A stretch of 64,000 nt of DNA from Cercospora beticola (GCF_033473495.1 NC_088942.1:310001-374000), one strand, 5' to 3'; shown: positions 12,901-22,174, counted from the stretch's first letter. Notes: generated from the sequence alone by a model not told the origin. Program-made: numbers and translations.

Positions 12901-14470
12901 GCAGCCATATATTGCGCTGTGCAAAGGCTTTCTGGATGAAGGACACAAGCCGACAATCGCGACACATTCCGAATTCCGACCTTGGGTCGAGAAACACGGC
13001 ATTGCCTTTAAAGACGTGGATGGAGATCCAGCTGAGCTGATGAGGATTTGTGTTGAGAACGGAATGTTTACGCCTTCTTTCTTCCTCGAAGCTAGTAGCA
13101 AGTTCCGAGGCTGGCTAGACTCGCTGCTCATTTCGTCTTGGAAAGCTTGCCAAGGAGCCGATATCCTCATCGAGAGTCCTTCGGCGATGAGTGGCATTCA
13201 CATCGCAGAGGCGCTGGAGATTCCATACTTTCGTGCCTTCACCATGCCTTGGACCCGGACTAGAGCATATCCGCATGCTTTTGCTGTGCCGAGACAGAAG
13301 CGTGGCGGTAGCTACAACTACATGACCTACACGTTCTTCGACAACATGTTCTGGCAAGCTATCGCGGGTCAGATCAACCGGTGGCGTGGAAAGACTCTGA
13401 AGCTAGGTCCTACCAGCTTGGACAGGCTGCAGACGAACAAGGTGCCCTTCCTATACAACTTCTCGCCAAGCGTCGTACCACAACCACTCGACTTCAGCGA
13501 TTGGATCAAGGTCACGGGATACTGGTTTCTCGACGAGGGTGACGACTATACTCCTCCAGACGACCTTGCCGCCTTTATCAAGAAGGCACGAGACGATGAC
13601 CAGAAGCTCGTCTACATCGGCTTCGGTTCAGTCACAGTATCCGATTCTCGCCAACTAATGCAGCAGATCATGGAAGCAGTCGTCAAAGCAGATGTCCGGT
13701 GTATCCTGTCGAAGGGCTGGTCCGATAGATTCGATAAAGCCGACGCCAGCCGTCCACCGTTGGAACTTCCGTCTTGCATTCATCAGATTCGAGCTGCGCC
13801 CCACGACTGGCTCTTCAAGCAGGTCGACGCTGTCGTCCATCATGGCGGTGCAGGCACGACCGGTGCTTCTCTCCGTGTGGGTGTTCCGACCATCATCAAG
13901 CCTTTCTTTGGCGATCAATTCTTCTTCGCTACGCGCGTTGAAGACCTGGGCGTTGGGATGCATCTTAAGAAGGTGACGGCCAATCAGCTCGGTAAAGCAC
14001 TCTGGATCGCTACACATGATGCGAGGATGCGCACGAAAGCTAGACTGCTGGGTGAGGCTATTCGCAGTGAGAATGGAGTTCAGACTGCCATCAACGCTGT
14101 CTATCGCGATCTGGAGTACGCCAAGAGTTTGATCAAGAAGAAGACTGTTCCTGGTCCTGCATCTCCTGGAGTCGATGACGGACTCACGGAGAACGAGAGG
14201 GATGGTGTCGATGAGGACACGGAAGAGAACTGGACGTTTATTGAGAAGGACGGAGATTCTGCTGCTGCGGAGAACACTGCCTGGGGCACTCTGGCGATGG
14301 GACTTACTGGTGGTAATGCCGCCGGGCCTTCTTCGAGCAGACGTTCGAGCTCAAATTTGTTGAGTCCGCAGAGGAGTCCGCAACAAATTTCGCCGCAGCA
14401 TTCGAGGAAGACGAGTTTGGGGAGTATGGTACTAAGAGGCGGTAGTGGTAGCGGCGCCGGTCGCTCGTAG
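9944..14470 (+). CDS. ATG26: Sterol 3-beta-glucosyltransferase with GRAM and PH domains
   Basis: Uninterrupted 1508-aa frame. I take the ATG at 9944 as start; the frame extends ten codons upstream only to a TTG. Domains in order: Ser/Arg-rich low-complexity N terminus; GRAM domain from about residue 264; PH domain at about 315-412 (GHLGKLGKHSYRHRRYW..); a long disordered Ser-rich linker; second GRAM at about 794-900; GT1/GT28 fold from about 971 with IVCLTIGSRGDVQPYIAL; UDP-sugar signature HHGGAGTTGASLRVGVP at about 1299; acidic and Ser-rich tail. This is the architecture of Atg26/UGT51, which transfers glucose from UDP-glucose to ergosterol at membranes and, in some fungi, supports peroxisome degradation. 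Length is somewhat above many homologues because of the linkers. No intron is visible in 4.5 kb, unlike most neighbours. Confidence 0.93.
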   Translation: MASSSANSSKQHDIAASQPALSSRRRSSDRATTSIRNRLGRIRSPIALRRTSMDLPDRLKFNEEEEEGIDDGTGTGLNDGFPAQSMYGMLAATHSKPDFKPQFIEQESASESEGEDGDDRRKSVDQRRFSKEASRESDKSRKSSDEARQSPKPEDSSKRHRSRLSVNKIARSLLGRNELGSIRARSDSSAQDPMTQSQILPPKQKEATSKDRPASVRSDVPILDRKLQAMAKAELESSTTTLGGRKSREGRTSEDVGRKRPLPHVIAEIFQFDEPEEVLSEYSCWYLQNVLLQGFMYITQKHVCFYAYLQKKTATTVKTGHLGKLGKHSYRHRRYWFVLKGDTFSYYRSSAEPYFPLGVVDLRYAISAELASVKDKEETAADFTVTTSTRVYQYRADTLSSAKEWVKQLQKVIFRSHNDGDSVKISLPIESILDVERTEVVDFAETIKLRVVDSEETFAIDEYFFTFFQAGEEVLNMLNVLTAESSAKKVLVEEPMSPLSRVQSPPQRPAFRRSMSAEQSPRLDPVRATLSPLSATDRASPRPSGEHRRSSADWSRRASGEFGRASFDRGRRSASGQSRTASKSPMSPSIQESSESFVTSSEQPDSSVDGEMVEANMSASQMLSDDHVFRAPTLRMPQPRRNVSGNTIERLRQESQSSSRNSSAERGVPLRVQPPSRTATEDKFNGGRPAARRTDSGDSVRTAEANELSRPEESAPRLIRGISTPLQHAMSVAGAVRAGSKRVGSYLSSSPKTYISNWTEAMAGGKRHYTDVEGLAPDDSIREPEQELDVAEHERRFREHFGLPPTEKLVSVFYCWLHKTVPLWGKIYMGTRRLCFRSLYYGTKTKLIIPYKDILNVQKQRGFRWGYPGMVLVIRGYEELFFDFQDTGLRDDCVVSTLRTVEAVEAATESMILTEEEQQDANDAAAENALLRAARTDDTADYDIELPEEVDAPPILFDDPSSSVLEFKPKQSLNIVCLTIGSRGDVQPYIALCKGFLDEGHKPTIATHSEFRPWVEKHGIAFKDVDGDPAELMRICVENGMFTPSFFLEASSKFRGWLDSLLISSWKACQGADILIESPSAMSGIHIAEALEIPYFRAFTMPWTRTRAYPHAFAVPRQKRGGSYNYMTYTFFDNMFWQAIAGQINRWRGKTLKLGPTSLDRLQTNKVPFLYNFSPSVVPQPLDFSDWIKVTGYWFLDEGDDYTPPDDLAAFIKKARDDDQKLVYIGFGSVTVSDSRQLMQQIMEAVVKADVRCILSKGWSDRFDKADASRPPLELPSCIHQIRAAPHDWLFKQVDAVVHHGGAGTTGASLRVGVPTIIKPFFGDQFFFATRVEDLGVGMHLKKVTANQLGKALWIATHDARMRTKARLLGEAIRSENGVQTAINAVYRDLEYAKSLIKKKTVPGPASPGVDDGLTENERDGVDEDTEENWTFIEKDGDSAAAENTAWGTLAMGLTGGNAAGPSSSRRSSSNLLSPQRSPQQISPQHSRKTSLGSMVLRGGSGSGAGRS

Positions 14471-14941
14471 TATGAGCGGCTCGGACTTCCTGCTATTGGT
14501 GCTGCTGCTGCCGCTGCTGCATCTAAGGCTGGGGCATTTGATGGAGGGGAGGAAGATGAGGAGGACGGGGATACGCTGGAAGATTGTGTTATTGTTGAAG
14601 ATTGAGAGGGCTGTGATTATTGGCTTGATGGGGAGGCACGAATGGTTTAATGAGCGATGGTTATAGCGACATTGCATTCATTGCATTGCGTCGCGTTGGG
14701 TTTTCCTCTCTTGCATGAGTGAGAGCACGCAAACGGCGAGGTTCTTTCTTGAGCTGGTTTTCTTCCGCTTAGCGTGGCGTTTACAGGAGCTTCGCTGCTG
14801 GCATAGATGAGGTAGTACTGTATTACGATTGGTATGCATACGCATTGAGTATGAGATCAAGATTCCGTTTCGTGATCTTAGTTCACGTCAATTGATATTG
14901 CACTCTGCTTCCCCTATCGAGGTCCTCTCCGCTGCAACAAC
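14471..14941. other. Intergenic, ATG26 3' side
   Basis: About 470 bases between two convergent stops. A short GC-skewed open frame follows the ATG26 stop but has no support as a gene. Nothing else is seen. Confidence 0.4.
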
Positions 14942-15217
14942 TCAATACCAATTCGGCCATATCATCGCCTTCTCCAATTCCTCCTTCCCATCATCTCCCC
15001 TCCTCAACTTTGCTTCTGAACCCTTTTGATTTTGCTTTCGATCATCAGAAATCGAAACAAGCCAATCAGGATCACAGTGAGGACAATAGGGGTAAGTTAT
15101 TTCGTACTCCCAGCCGATTTGGGCGGAGGTCGCTGATGTTTTGGGCGAAGATCTGGACTCGTTGCTTGTGTTCTCAGGCTCTTTTGTTGTGTCATGCTCG
15201 ATGGGATCGGAGGACAT
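14942..15217 (-). CDS. Small hydrophilic protein with a CPHC motif
   Basis: Single frame of 91 aa starting at an ATG in good context (AATGTCC) and ending in IWPNWY. It is rich in Ser, Glu, Lys and Asp. The middle reads YPYCPHCDPDWL, a lone CxxC that could bind a metal only as a dimer or could be redox-active. No signal peptide or membrane segment and no known family. Support comes from coding texture (ordered acidic N terminus, aromatic C-terminal cap) and from the head-to-head arrangement with the acidic protein gene starting at 15543. It could be a chance frame. Confidence 0.45.
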   Translation of the reverse strand: MSSDPIEHDTTKEPENTSNESRSSPKTSATSAQIGWEYEITYPYCPHCDPDWLVSISDDRKQNQKGSEAKLRRGDDGKEELEKAMIWPNWY

Positions 15218-15542
15218 TGCGGCTTTTGGGAGAGAGGAGTATTAAAGGCGGAGGGGAGTTTGGGGTGAAGCGGGGTTTGTGTTCTTCGATTTTGAGAGAG
15301 AATGGGGGGAGAGCTTCGATTTATGTATTGCTGGAAAGATGTGTTGAATGTTGTGAGGGAGGGGTGCGGAATTGCCACAGGTCTGCTTCACGACGACCGA
15401 ACACTTCTTGGGTTGTATGCGACAGCATATTTTGCGGTCGTAAGTGAATGTTGTTAACTTGACTGCTTAATAATAAGAATGAGGGCATTTTAAACTTCTT
15501 CTTTTTGATATCTGCCTTCGAAGGAATCGGTACACCGCGAAT
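15218..15542. promoter_or_regulatory. Putative divergent promoter between two small genes
   Basis: 325 bases between the start of the CPHC protein (minus) and of the acidic protein (plus). The plus-strand side just before 15543 has a T-rich stretch (about 15490-15512). No named regulatory box is identified. Confidence 0.35.
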
Positions 15543-16106
15543 ATGGACTACGAAGTTCAGTCTCAGATTCCGCTCGAACAACGGGAAGCTCTTCGAACGC
15601 AAGACGGCATCAACATCCCATCCGCTTGCACTGAACAGTCATCCACAATCCCAGACTCCATCTCACCCGCTCCTCCTGCACCCGCTGACGGACAGTCGTA
15701 CACAACCGCCGAACTTACCTCACTTTTCACGTCCCTCGAAACTCGTCTCACAGGATACGCTGAAGCTTTGCTAGGAGTAGGCGAGTGTCTGGATTCTTTG
15801 CAATTGCAGATCAAGGAGCTCCGTGAGAGCATTCATGGGAACAACAGGGTTGAGGAAAGTGACTCTGAATCCGAGGCGGAAGTGAAACCTAAGCAGCAAG
15901 CGAATGAAGGTGTTGGCGCCGATGAGCATGGCATCGGGGCTGGGGGCGATGGAAACGTAGGAGTGGAGGGCGTGGAAGAGGAGAGAAGGGTGATCGATGG
16001 ATCGAGAACAGTAAATACGGAGACCGATGCTGATGAGAACGGGCTTGGAAACATGATCAGCGGATTTGTGTTCGGTGACGATGAGCCAAAAGAGTCTGCG
16101 TTTTGA
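15543..16106 (+). CDS. Acidic protein of unknown function
   Basis: Single-exon frame, 187 aa, starting MDYEVQSQI. A Pro/Ala-rich region (about 35-50) is followed by a predicted helix with heptad-like leucines (about residues 55-100, LTSLFTSLETRL..LDSLQLQIKELRESI) that could form a coiled coil. The rest is strongly acidic and Gly/Glu-rich, and the C terminus reads FVFGDDEPKESAF. No domain is recognised. A small scaffold or nuclear adaptor would fit, but that is a guess. Confidence 0.6.
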   Translation: MDYEVQSQIPLEQREALRTQDGINIPSACTEQSSTIPDSISPAPPAPADGQSYTTAELTSLFTSLETRLTGYAEALLGVGECLDSLQLQIKELRESIHGNNRVEESDSESEAEVKPKQQANEGVGADEHGIGAGGDGNVGVEGVEEERRVIDGSRTVNTETDADENGLGNMISGFVFGDDEPKESAF

Positions 16107-16368
16107 TCGTGGACTGCTCAGTATTTTAGCTACGCGTCGATGTGGTACAGTCTGCCAAAACCATGTAAATGATTCGAGATGATGTGCCAGAGAACAGGGA
16201 AGAGAGATATTTCGTAGGAGGAATTGGTTCACGTCTTGAGTCCGCCCCTAAGCCACAATGCGAAAGGGTATCGATGCATTTTGCACATATACATGGTCGC
16301 TGAAGAATTGATTAAATCGCTTTGTCGTAGCCGTCCTGATTATCCTGTGGAGAGTCGACTGACCTCCT

Positions 16369-17835
16369 TCAAGTATCGGCCTCCTCAACTGCTTCCGCAA
16401 ATTTCACCTTCTTTCCATTGCCGTTCGTAGCTGCAGAGGCGTCCCCGTCGTCAGCTTTTCGCTTGCCCTTGCCTTCAACCACCGGTGCTGGTTGTGTCGC
16501 CGCCGCCTTCGGCTTCTTCTTCTTCACCATGCCCGTCAGATCATTGGCTGTTGCTGTCGCTTCTTGTATCCGCTTCTGCTGCTCTCCCTTGCTCTCGCCC
16601 AGCAGAGAGCCCAGAATGCCTCGCATGGCCTCTTCTTCCCCTCCAGGCGCGCCGGCTGGTCCTAGGTTCTGCATTGCGGAAAGCGATGTTGCGGGTTTGC
16701 GAAGATCCTCTAGACGAGTCTCCATTTCGCCGACCATCTCTTTCACATCTGCGAGCGACTTCTTCATATCTGCGGCTTTTGCATCGTCTAGCGACGGGAG
16801 CGAAGCCTCCTCTTTGGCGATCCGCGCTCGACACGATGCGATGGCGAGCTCCATCTCCTTGGCCGCGTCTTCGCGCATCGCTTCATCAACTTGTGCAACC
16901 TTGTTCTCTCCATTGGCATCTTCTTGCGTAGATGTTACTGATGCAAACTCCAACGCGAGTGAGAGCTTGAAGTGTGCTTCTGCGATGAGAGAATTCTCTT
17001 CGGGATACAGTTGTAGCTTCAACGCCAACGAATCTCGCGTGTCGTTGATGGCATCTGCAAAGCGTTCGTTCTCCAGCGCGATCTCGGCCTGCAAATCGTG
17101 TGTGTCTGCCAATCGTTCTTTGATCTGCCGCACTTCGGGCTTCTCTTCGGTCGACTTGTCCTTCGTGTCCTGTAGGGATTCCAACTTTCGTGTCAACAAT
17201 ATGCGCGCCATATCGAGCACTTCGAAGGCGATCGCAAAGTCATCCTCCTCTTCCTCTCCCTCCTCCCCACCCTCCCCATCTTCATCGTCATCCTCGCTGT
17301 CGGTAAAGTTGTCATCGCCGGAGATCTGAAAGAAAGGGTTGCTGCTGTTGCCTGGTTTCGTTGTCTCTTTTGTGCCCTCTGCGCTGCTCTCTGCCACGAT
17401 ACCATCCTTGCTCTCCACTGCAGCCTCCATGACGTCCTCAGCCAGCTTCTGCTCGCCGCTCTTGATAGCATCACCGATCAGGCTGCTGCTGCTGCCCTCA
17501 CCATTCTCCTCTTTCTTGGCGACCTTGCGCTTCTTTTTCTTGGGCTCCTCACTGCTTGCGACCTTTCCTCCGAGCACGTCTGAGTTTGCGACGGCAACAT
17601 GGTAGAGGCAGCGACCATATTGATACAACAGATCGGCGTTTTCGATCGACATCTCCCCATTGACTTCATCCTGCACCTCGCAAGCATCGGCGTATCGCTC
17701 GGCGGCGGCGTTGTAGTTCTTCAGCGCATACTCTCTCGTAGCCTCTGCTTTGAGCTGTTCCAGGTTGGCGGGCAGATCTTGGGCTGTTTCGGCGTCTGCT
17801 TGTTGCGCCACTTCGATTTCTGGATCGGTAGACAT
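16369..17835 (-). CDS. NASP/Hif1/Sim3-type histone H3 chaperone (SHNi-TPR)
   Basis: Single exon, 488 aa from the ATG at 17835 (MSTDPEIEVA). The frame is open further upstream, but this start has the family's N-terminal length. TPR-like helices begin at about residue 25 (EATREYALKNYNAAAERYADACE..LLYQYGRCLYHVAV). A long acidic insert (DSEDDDEDGEGGEEGEEEED) splits the TPR array, as in NASP, and EVLDMARILLTRKL plus the paired helices ERFADAIND and SLIAEAHFKLSLALEF complete the SHNi-TPR. A Lys-rich nuclear-localisation-like tail ends the protein. Family role: binds histone H3-H4 (and CENP-A in fission yeast Sim3), escorts it to the nucleus and works with Hat1. It shares a 253-bp promoter with DPB2. 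Confidence 0.88.
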   Translation of the reverse strand: MSTDPEIEVAQQADAETAQDLPANLEQLKAEATREYALKNYNAAAERYADACEVQDEVNGEMSIENADLLYQYGRCLYHVAVANSDVLGGKVASSEEPKKKKRKVAKKEENGEGSSSSLIGDAIKSGEQKLAEDVMEAAVESKDGIVAESSAEGTKETTKPGNSSNPFFQISGDDNFTDSEDDDEDGEGGEEGEEEEDDFAIAFEVLDMARILLTRKLESLQDTKDKSTEEKPEVRQIKERLADTHDLQAEIALENERFADAINDTRDSLALKLQLYPEENSLIAEAHFKLSLALEFASVTSTQEDANGENKVAQVDEAMREDAAKEMELAIASCRARIAKEEASLPSLDDAKAADMKKSLADVKEMVGEMETRLEDLRKPATSLSAMQNLGPAGAPGGEEEAMRGILGSLLGESKGEQQKRIQEATATANDLTGMVKKKKPKAAATQPAPVVEGKGKRKADDGDASAATNGNGKKVKFAEAVEEADT

Positions 17836-18088
17836 GTTGGCAGTGGTTTGTGCAGTAGAGTAAATGCTGTCGTGGATGCGTAAGAAGCAGCTGCGAAGTT
17901 GCGAATCCAACAAGAAGCTGGAAGCTGCAAGATGCGACGAGACAAACGCGACTTCCTGATGTGACGCGAAACGCACGGGCCACCCGCGAAAGTGGCAGGC
18001 GCGTCCCACTACGCGTGTCGTGTCGAGACGTCGAGACTGTGATAATGCACCGATAACACGGGCAACATCATTGTCCGCCTACAACAAA
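17836..18088. promoter_or_regulatory. Bidirectional promoter with G1/S-type boxes
   Basis: 253 bases between the NASP-like gene (minus) and DPB2 (plus). They contain ACGCGAAA at 17964-17971, CGCGAAA at 17985-17991 and the palindrome ACGCGT at 18011-18016. ACGCGT is the MluI cell-cycle box and CGCGAAA the Swi4/6-type box known from yeast G1/S promoters. Both flanking genes serve S phase, so regulation by an MBF-like factor is a reasonable inference. Confidence 0.6.
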
Positions 18089-20464
18089 ATGGCGAATCCA
18101 CCAAATGCGACGCAGAATCCCTTCTCGTCGTCGCCTGCTTTTGGCACTCCCGCTCACCCATTTCCGCCCACCGCCAGCAAGCGACCCATTCCCGCCCCAC
18201 CGGCATTCAAGCCTCAGATTGCGACTATCCTTCCTATACTGCTCCCGCCGACGATATTACGCCCGCTTGCCTTCAGGACTTTCACGAAAAAGCATAACCT
18301 TACACTCAACTCTTCCGCACTTCAAGCATTAGCCACATTCATCGGCCGGCATTGTGGCTCAGGATGGCGAGAAGAGGGAACGGGAGAGAAGGTGTTGGAG
18401 GAGGTGGCCAAATTGTGGAAGGCTGAGAACGGCCCCGTCATTGTCGAGGACGGCAAAATGCTGCAGACAATTTTGAAAACATTAGAAGGGTGCATGAGTG
18501 GTGGCAGAATTGGGACACCAAAGAGTGGGAACAGCTTGAATCCAAGCCGACAAAACAGTTTCACATTTGGCAACGACTCTGCGATAGATCTGCTGGGCGA
18601 TAGACCAAGTTTGGAGCGACAAGGCAGCTCTTTTGGTTTAAGTGCCCTGAGAGTGCAAAGTCCAGCGCTTGGTGCCGAGGAAGAAGAGCATGGAAGTCAA
18701 GAACCCAGGAGTTGGCTGAAGGTCATCAGTGCCTTCGAGCAGCCTCGTTTCACCTACGATGCGGGCAAGAAGCATTTCATGAAAATTGAGGCCAAGGCGA
18801 CACCGTTCCCAAATCCCAGACAGAAGACCGCTGTGTTCAAGGAACGATACAACATTATATACCAGAGACTGCTGCGAAACCCAGCATTCCAGGCGCCGTC
18901 ACTATCGGCCGGTGTGCCAACGCTTAAGAGGCAAGGTACTGTCACCGAGAGGAGCTTTTATAAAATCACACCTGTTGCAAACCTCTTAGGAAGAGGTGGC
19001 AGCTCACATCTGCTCCTGGGCATGCTAGTGATAGCGCCGACCGGAATGTTGGCGCTGAACGATCTGAGTGGAAGCATTACCCTGGACTTACAACACGCCA
19101 CAAGCATGCAAGAAGGTCAGCCTTACTTTTGCCCTGGCATGATCGTGCTCGTAGATGGCGTGTACGAAGAGGACTGGGCTGGTGCTGGTTCAAGCGGCTT
19201 GGGGAATACTGGAGGTGTCGGGGGAACAATTGGCGGCAGATTTGTCGGCTTCGAGATCGGAGGTCCCCCCGTGGAACGACGCGACGTCTCGCTGGGAGTC
19301 AACCTGAAGGCAGATGATCTTGGAGGAGGATTTGGCTGGACAGACTTTCTTGGCTTGGGATCCGAGCGCGCTGTAGGCACACGCATGAAGAAATTGGAAT
19401 CACGACTCATAGGCACAGAGTCAGACATCGAGGACACTGCTCGAAAGATGATCATCCTATCAGAGGTGACGCTAGATCAACCGTCAACTCTTTCGGCTCT
19501 GCGCAAACTGCTTGAGCAGTACGAAGCGGCTGAACAACCACCAATGGGCTTTGTGCTGGCGGGCGATTTCTCGAGCAAGGCTGCCATGGCAGGAGCCAGT
19601 ACCGGTTCGATCGAATACAAGGAGCTGTTCAATGAGCTTGCAGCTGTCTTGTCAGACTTTCCAACTTTGCTTCGGAACTGCACATGGACATTTGTGCCTG
19701 GAGACAACGACCCCTGGGCATCGTCTTTCAGCGCGGGGGCAAGCACATTACTCCCTCGCGAAGGCGTGCCGGACCTCTTCACCAGCAGGATTAAGCGCGC
19801 ATTCGCAACCGCCAAAGCTGAAGTAGGGATCAAGAAAAGCGAAGTGGATGGCGAAGCAATTTGGACGAGCAACCCAACAAGGCTCAGCTTGTTTGGTCCT
19901 TCTCATGAAATGGTTGTGCTCAGAGACAACATCTCTGGTCGCTTCAGGCGGAATGCAGTTCGCTACGGTCAAGCCATACGACAGGAAGGGTCGCAACATG
20001 ATAGTGATGTTGCGCTGCCAACACAAGCCGATGAAGATGTGGCGATGTCGGGTGCTCTGCCAACAACAGAGGACGATGGACTAGAGAGCACACAAATGGC
20101 CATCGACACGGACTCACCACCAGCTGCGTTGGTGGAGACTGTTCCATCGGAGTCATACAATGTCCAGGAAGCAAAGCGTTTGATTCTGTCCCTCCTGCCA
20201 CAATCGACCGTGTCGCCGTTTCCACTGACTGTGCGACCTGTGCACTGGGACTATGCGCCTTCTGCACTGACATTGTATCCACTGCCGCACGCTTTGGTAG
20301 TGGCGGATGCCGAAGCTCCTCCTTTCTCCATCACCTACGAAGGCTGCCACGTCATGAACCCTGGCAGGCTCGTGGAGGGTGGAGGAAAGAGGAAAAAGGT
20401 TCAGTGGATCGAGTATGACACCTGGACCAAGCGCGGTGGCGTTAAAGAACTTTGGATAGGTTGA
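18089..20464 (+). CDS. DPB2: DNA polymerase epsilon subunit B
   Basis: Single exon, 791 aa from ATG at 18089 (MANPPNATQN); the longer open frame from 18020 lacks a better start. The N-terminal part (about 40-110, ILPILLPPTILRPLAFRTFTKKHNLTL) matches the small helical N domain of Dpb2. The middle carries an OB-fold-like region (YNIIYQRLLRNPAF.. GRGGSSHLLLGMLVIAPTG). The C-terminal half has the inactive calcineurin-like phosphoesterase fold of polymerase B subunits, with FVLAGDFSSK and FVPGDNDPW; the missing metal ligands are normal for the family. Role: structural subunit of the leading-strand polymerase that links it to CMG helicase. Confidence 0.92.
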   Translation: MANPPNATQNPFSSSPAFGTPAHPFPPTASKRPIPAPPAFKPQIATILPILLPPTILRPLAFRTFTKKHNLTLNSSALQALATFIGRHCGSGWREEGTGEKVLEEVAKLWKAENGPVIVEDGKMLQTILKTLEGCMSGGRIGTPKSGNSLNPSRQNSFTFGNDSAIDLLGDRPSLERQGSSFGLSALRVQSPALGAEEEEHGSQEPRSWLKVISAFEQPRFTYDAGKKHFMKIEAKATPFPNPRQKTAVFKERYNIIYQRLLRNPAFQAPSLSAGVPTLKRQGTVTERSFYKITPVANLLGRGGSSHLLLGMLVIAPTGMLALNDLSGSITLDLQHATSMQEGQPYFCPGMIVLVDGVYEEDWAGAGSSGLGNTGGVGGTIGGRFVGFEIGGPPVERRDVSLGVNLKADDLGGGFGWTDFLGLGSERAVGTRMKKLESRLIGTESDIEDTARKMIILSEVTLDQPSTLSALRKLLEQYEAAEQPPMGFVLAGDFSSKAAMAGASTGSIEYKELFNELAAVLSDFPTLLRNCTWTFVPGDNDPWASSFSAGASTLLPREGVPDLFTSRIKRAFATAKAEVGIKKSEVDGEAIWTSNPTRLSLFGPSHEMVVLRDNISGRFRRNAVRYGQAIRQEGSQHDSDVALPTQADEDVAMSGALPTTEDDGLESTQMAIDTDSPPAALVETVPSESYNVQEAKRLILSLLPQSTVSPFPLTVRPVHWDYAPSALTLYPLPHALVVADAEAPPFSITYEGCHVMNPGRLVEGGGKRKKVQWIEYDTWTKRGGVKELWIG

Positions 20465-20778
20465 AGAACGCACTTGCATTGGTGCCTCACTACCAAGCAA
20501 CTACTCCCGTCGCCAGGGAGAGGGTCGCACATGCTCTGTCAGTCTTGAGAGCAGTGGACAACGAAGTAGGTGCCATGACCGAGCATGGCCTTGCAGGAGC
20601 AAACGACGACAGCTGCCAACGAAATGATGTTTCTGTCTTTTGACAGCCATCTACATCTACACCCTGCTCTTCGCATCACAACTGCATTCGTACGTCAGTC
20701 TTCACAGCTTTCAGCTATTGCCATCACTATACTTTTCCGACCGAACGACGCCCTTTCAGCGCAGAACATATCGACATC
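20465..20778. other. Intergenic, 314 bases
   Basis: DPB2 3' end and leader of the following gene; a pyrimidine-rich stretch occurs from about 20640 to 20760. No feature identified. Confidence 0.4.
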
Positions 20779-22174
20779 ATGAGCTATATACTGTCCAACG
20801 ACAACGGCGACGGTGTCAATGGCAATGGGATCAACGGTAATGGTGCGAGTGGCTCGTCTTCAGCAAGTCCTTCGGGCTTTCGACGATACTCTGATCCAGA
20901 AGAGCTCGCACAAGCGGTCGGAGGAACTGTACAGCAGCACATGAGAGAGAACAGAATGGACATCGAAGGGGTACCGGGTCCCAGCAATACGCCTCTCGAA
21001 ATATCCGCGGCGGAAGATGATGTGCAAGAGTCAAGCGCCAGCTCGCCAGCCCTAGCACCCCTTCGCAGAAGTGTTCAGCGAGCACTATCGCACAGTGAGT
21101 TGGGGCGACTACAGAATGACATCAAACAGATCAGAGACCGCCAGGCGCAAGATATCGGGACAGTTTTGTCGATTCTTCGTCGAATCGACAATACTGTTCG
21201 TCGCATTGAGCAGAAGCAGGGGAGAATGGGGGCCATGCTGGCACCGTCTTTGAATGCTCGAGTCAGAGCTGGCGCTTCGAGCGGACCACAGCCTCAGGCC
21301 GTTGTTGTGGATGAGGACGAGAATGTGGACAAGGCTCGGCAGGACAGCGCTGCGACAGGTGAGTGAGCAGGACTTGCCATTACCAGACCGGCCTTTTCGT
21401 CGCGAGCGTGCATGCAGCTATGACTGCACCGCAACAACTCATCAATGTTGGGATCATCTTCTAACAGCGATTCCAGATGTAGCGAATACCCAGGTGCCAG
21501 CTCAGCCCGTCGACAGCGGTTCAGACAGCGGCGTGCCCGTCATTCCGAGACGCAGAACAGCAACGTTCATCATTGGTCCAGACCACAGTCAGGAAACCAC
21601 CGAGGCCGACACGCCTGAAGTCCAAGCGGTCTTGCTTCCCGATGGAATGGTGCCAGTACCTAGCCACGCTTTAGACCAACAACAGCCGGAAGGAGAAGCA
21701 CGCGAGGACTCTGACACCTTCCCTGCGCCGTCGGTCTCGTACGCAGATCTCTCATCGTCTGCAGCCCAAGCACCAGAAGCATCGTCCTCTGATACAGAGA
21801 CTTCGCATGTTGTGGAACCTTCGCCATCCACGAGTACCATCACCTCTCCTCGTCCAAAGGGCAAAGAGCGCGTCAACGAGCCTGGACCTTCTGGTACCAG
21901 CAACCGCACCGGTGACGACGACGATCGCCATCTCGTGCATGAGCAGCCTACTCCTCGTGCCCAAGCTGCTTCTCATCCTCCGGCACAGCCTGACTACGTC
22001 GATCCAACAACAGGCATCGACTCGGGAGTATCGGAGGAGGCGTACAGAAGGCATCTGGCGGACCAGGAATCCAGCGAGGATAACGAGGTCATCGGCGATG
22101 ATAATGGAACTTTCATCATTGGCGACGATAATGGGAGTGAAAGTGATGAGGCCATTGGAACATCCTTCGATTGA
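20779..22174 (+). CDS. Disordered coiled-coil protein with FIIG repeats, unknown function
   Basis: Two exons, 20779-21358 and 21477-22174, joined in phase 1 across a 118-bp intron (GTGAGT..TTCCAG with a CTAAC branch site); 425 aa. The N terminus has an NGNGxNGNG low-complexity run. Residues about 105-155 form a basic amphipathic helix (SELGRLQNDIKQIRDRQ..LSILRRIDNTVRRIEQKQ) likely to be a coiled coil. The C-terminal half is Ser/Pro/Asp-rich and disordered. The short element T-F-I-I-G-x-D appears twice (near RRRTATFIIGPDHS and GTFIIGDDNGSES), and the related EVIGDDNG precedes the second. No known domain. The repeats look like short linear binding motifs, but no partner can be named. Confidence 0.7.

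Noticed and set aside
15010..15447. 145-aa plus-strand frame
   Set aside because: Cys/Arg-rich, no domain, and antisense to the more protein-like 91-aa frame; not supported.
16418..17329. 303-aa plus-strand frame opposite the NASP-like gene
   Set aside because: Ser-rich low-complexity reading of the antisense strand; no domain and fully inside the supported gene.
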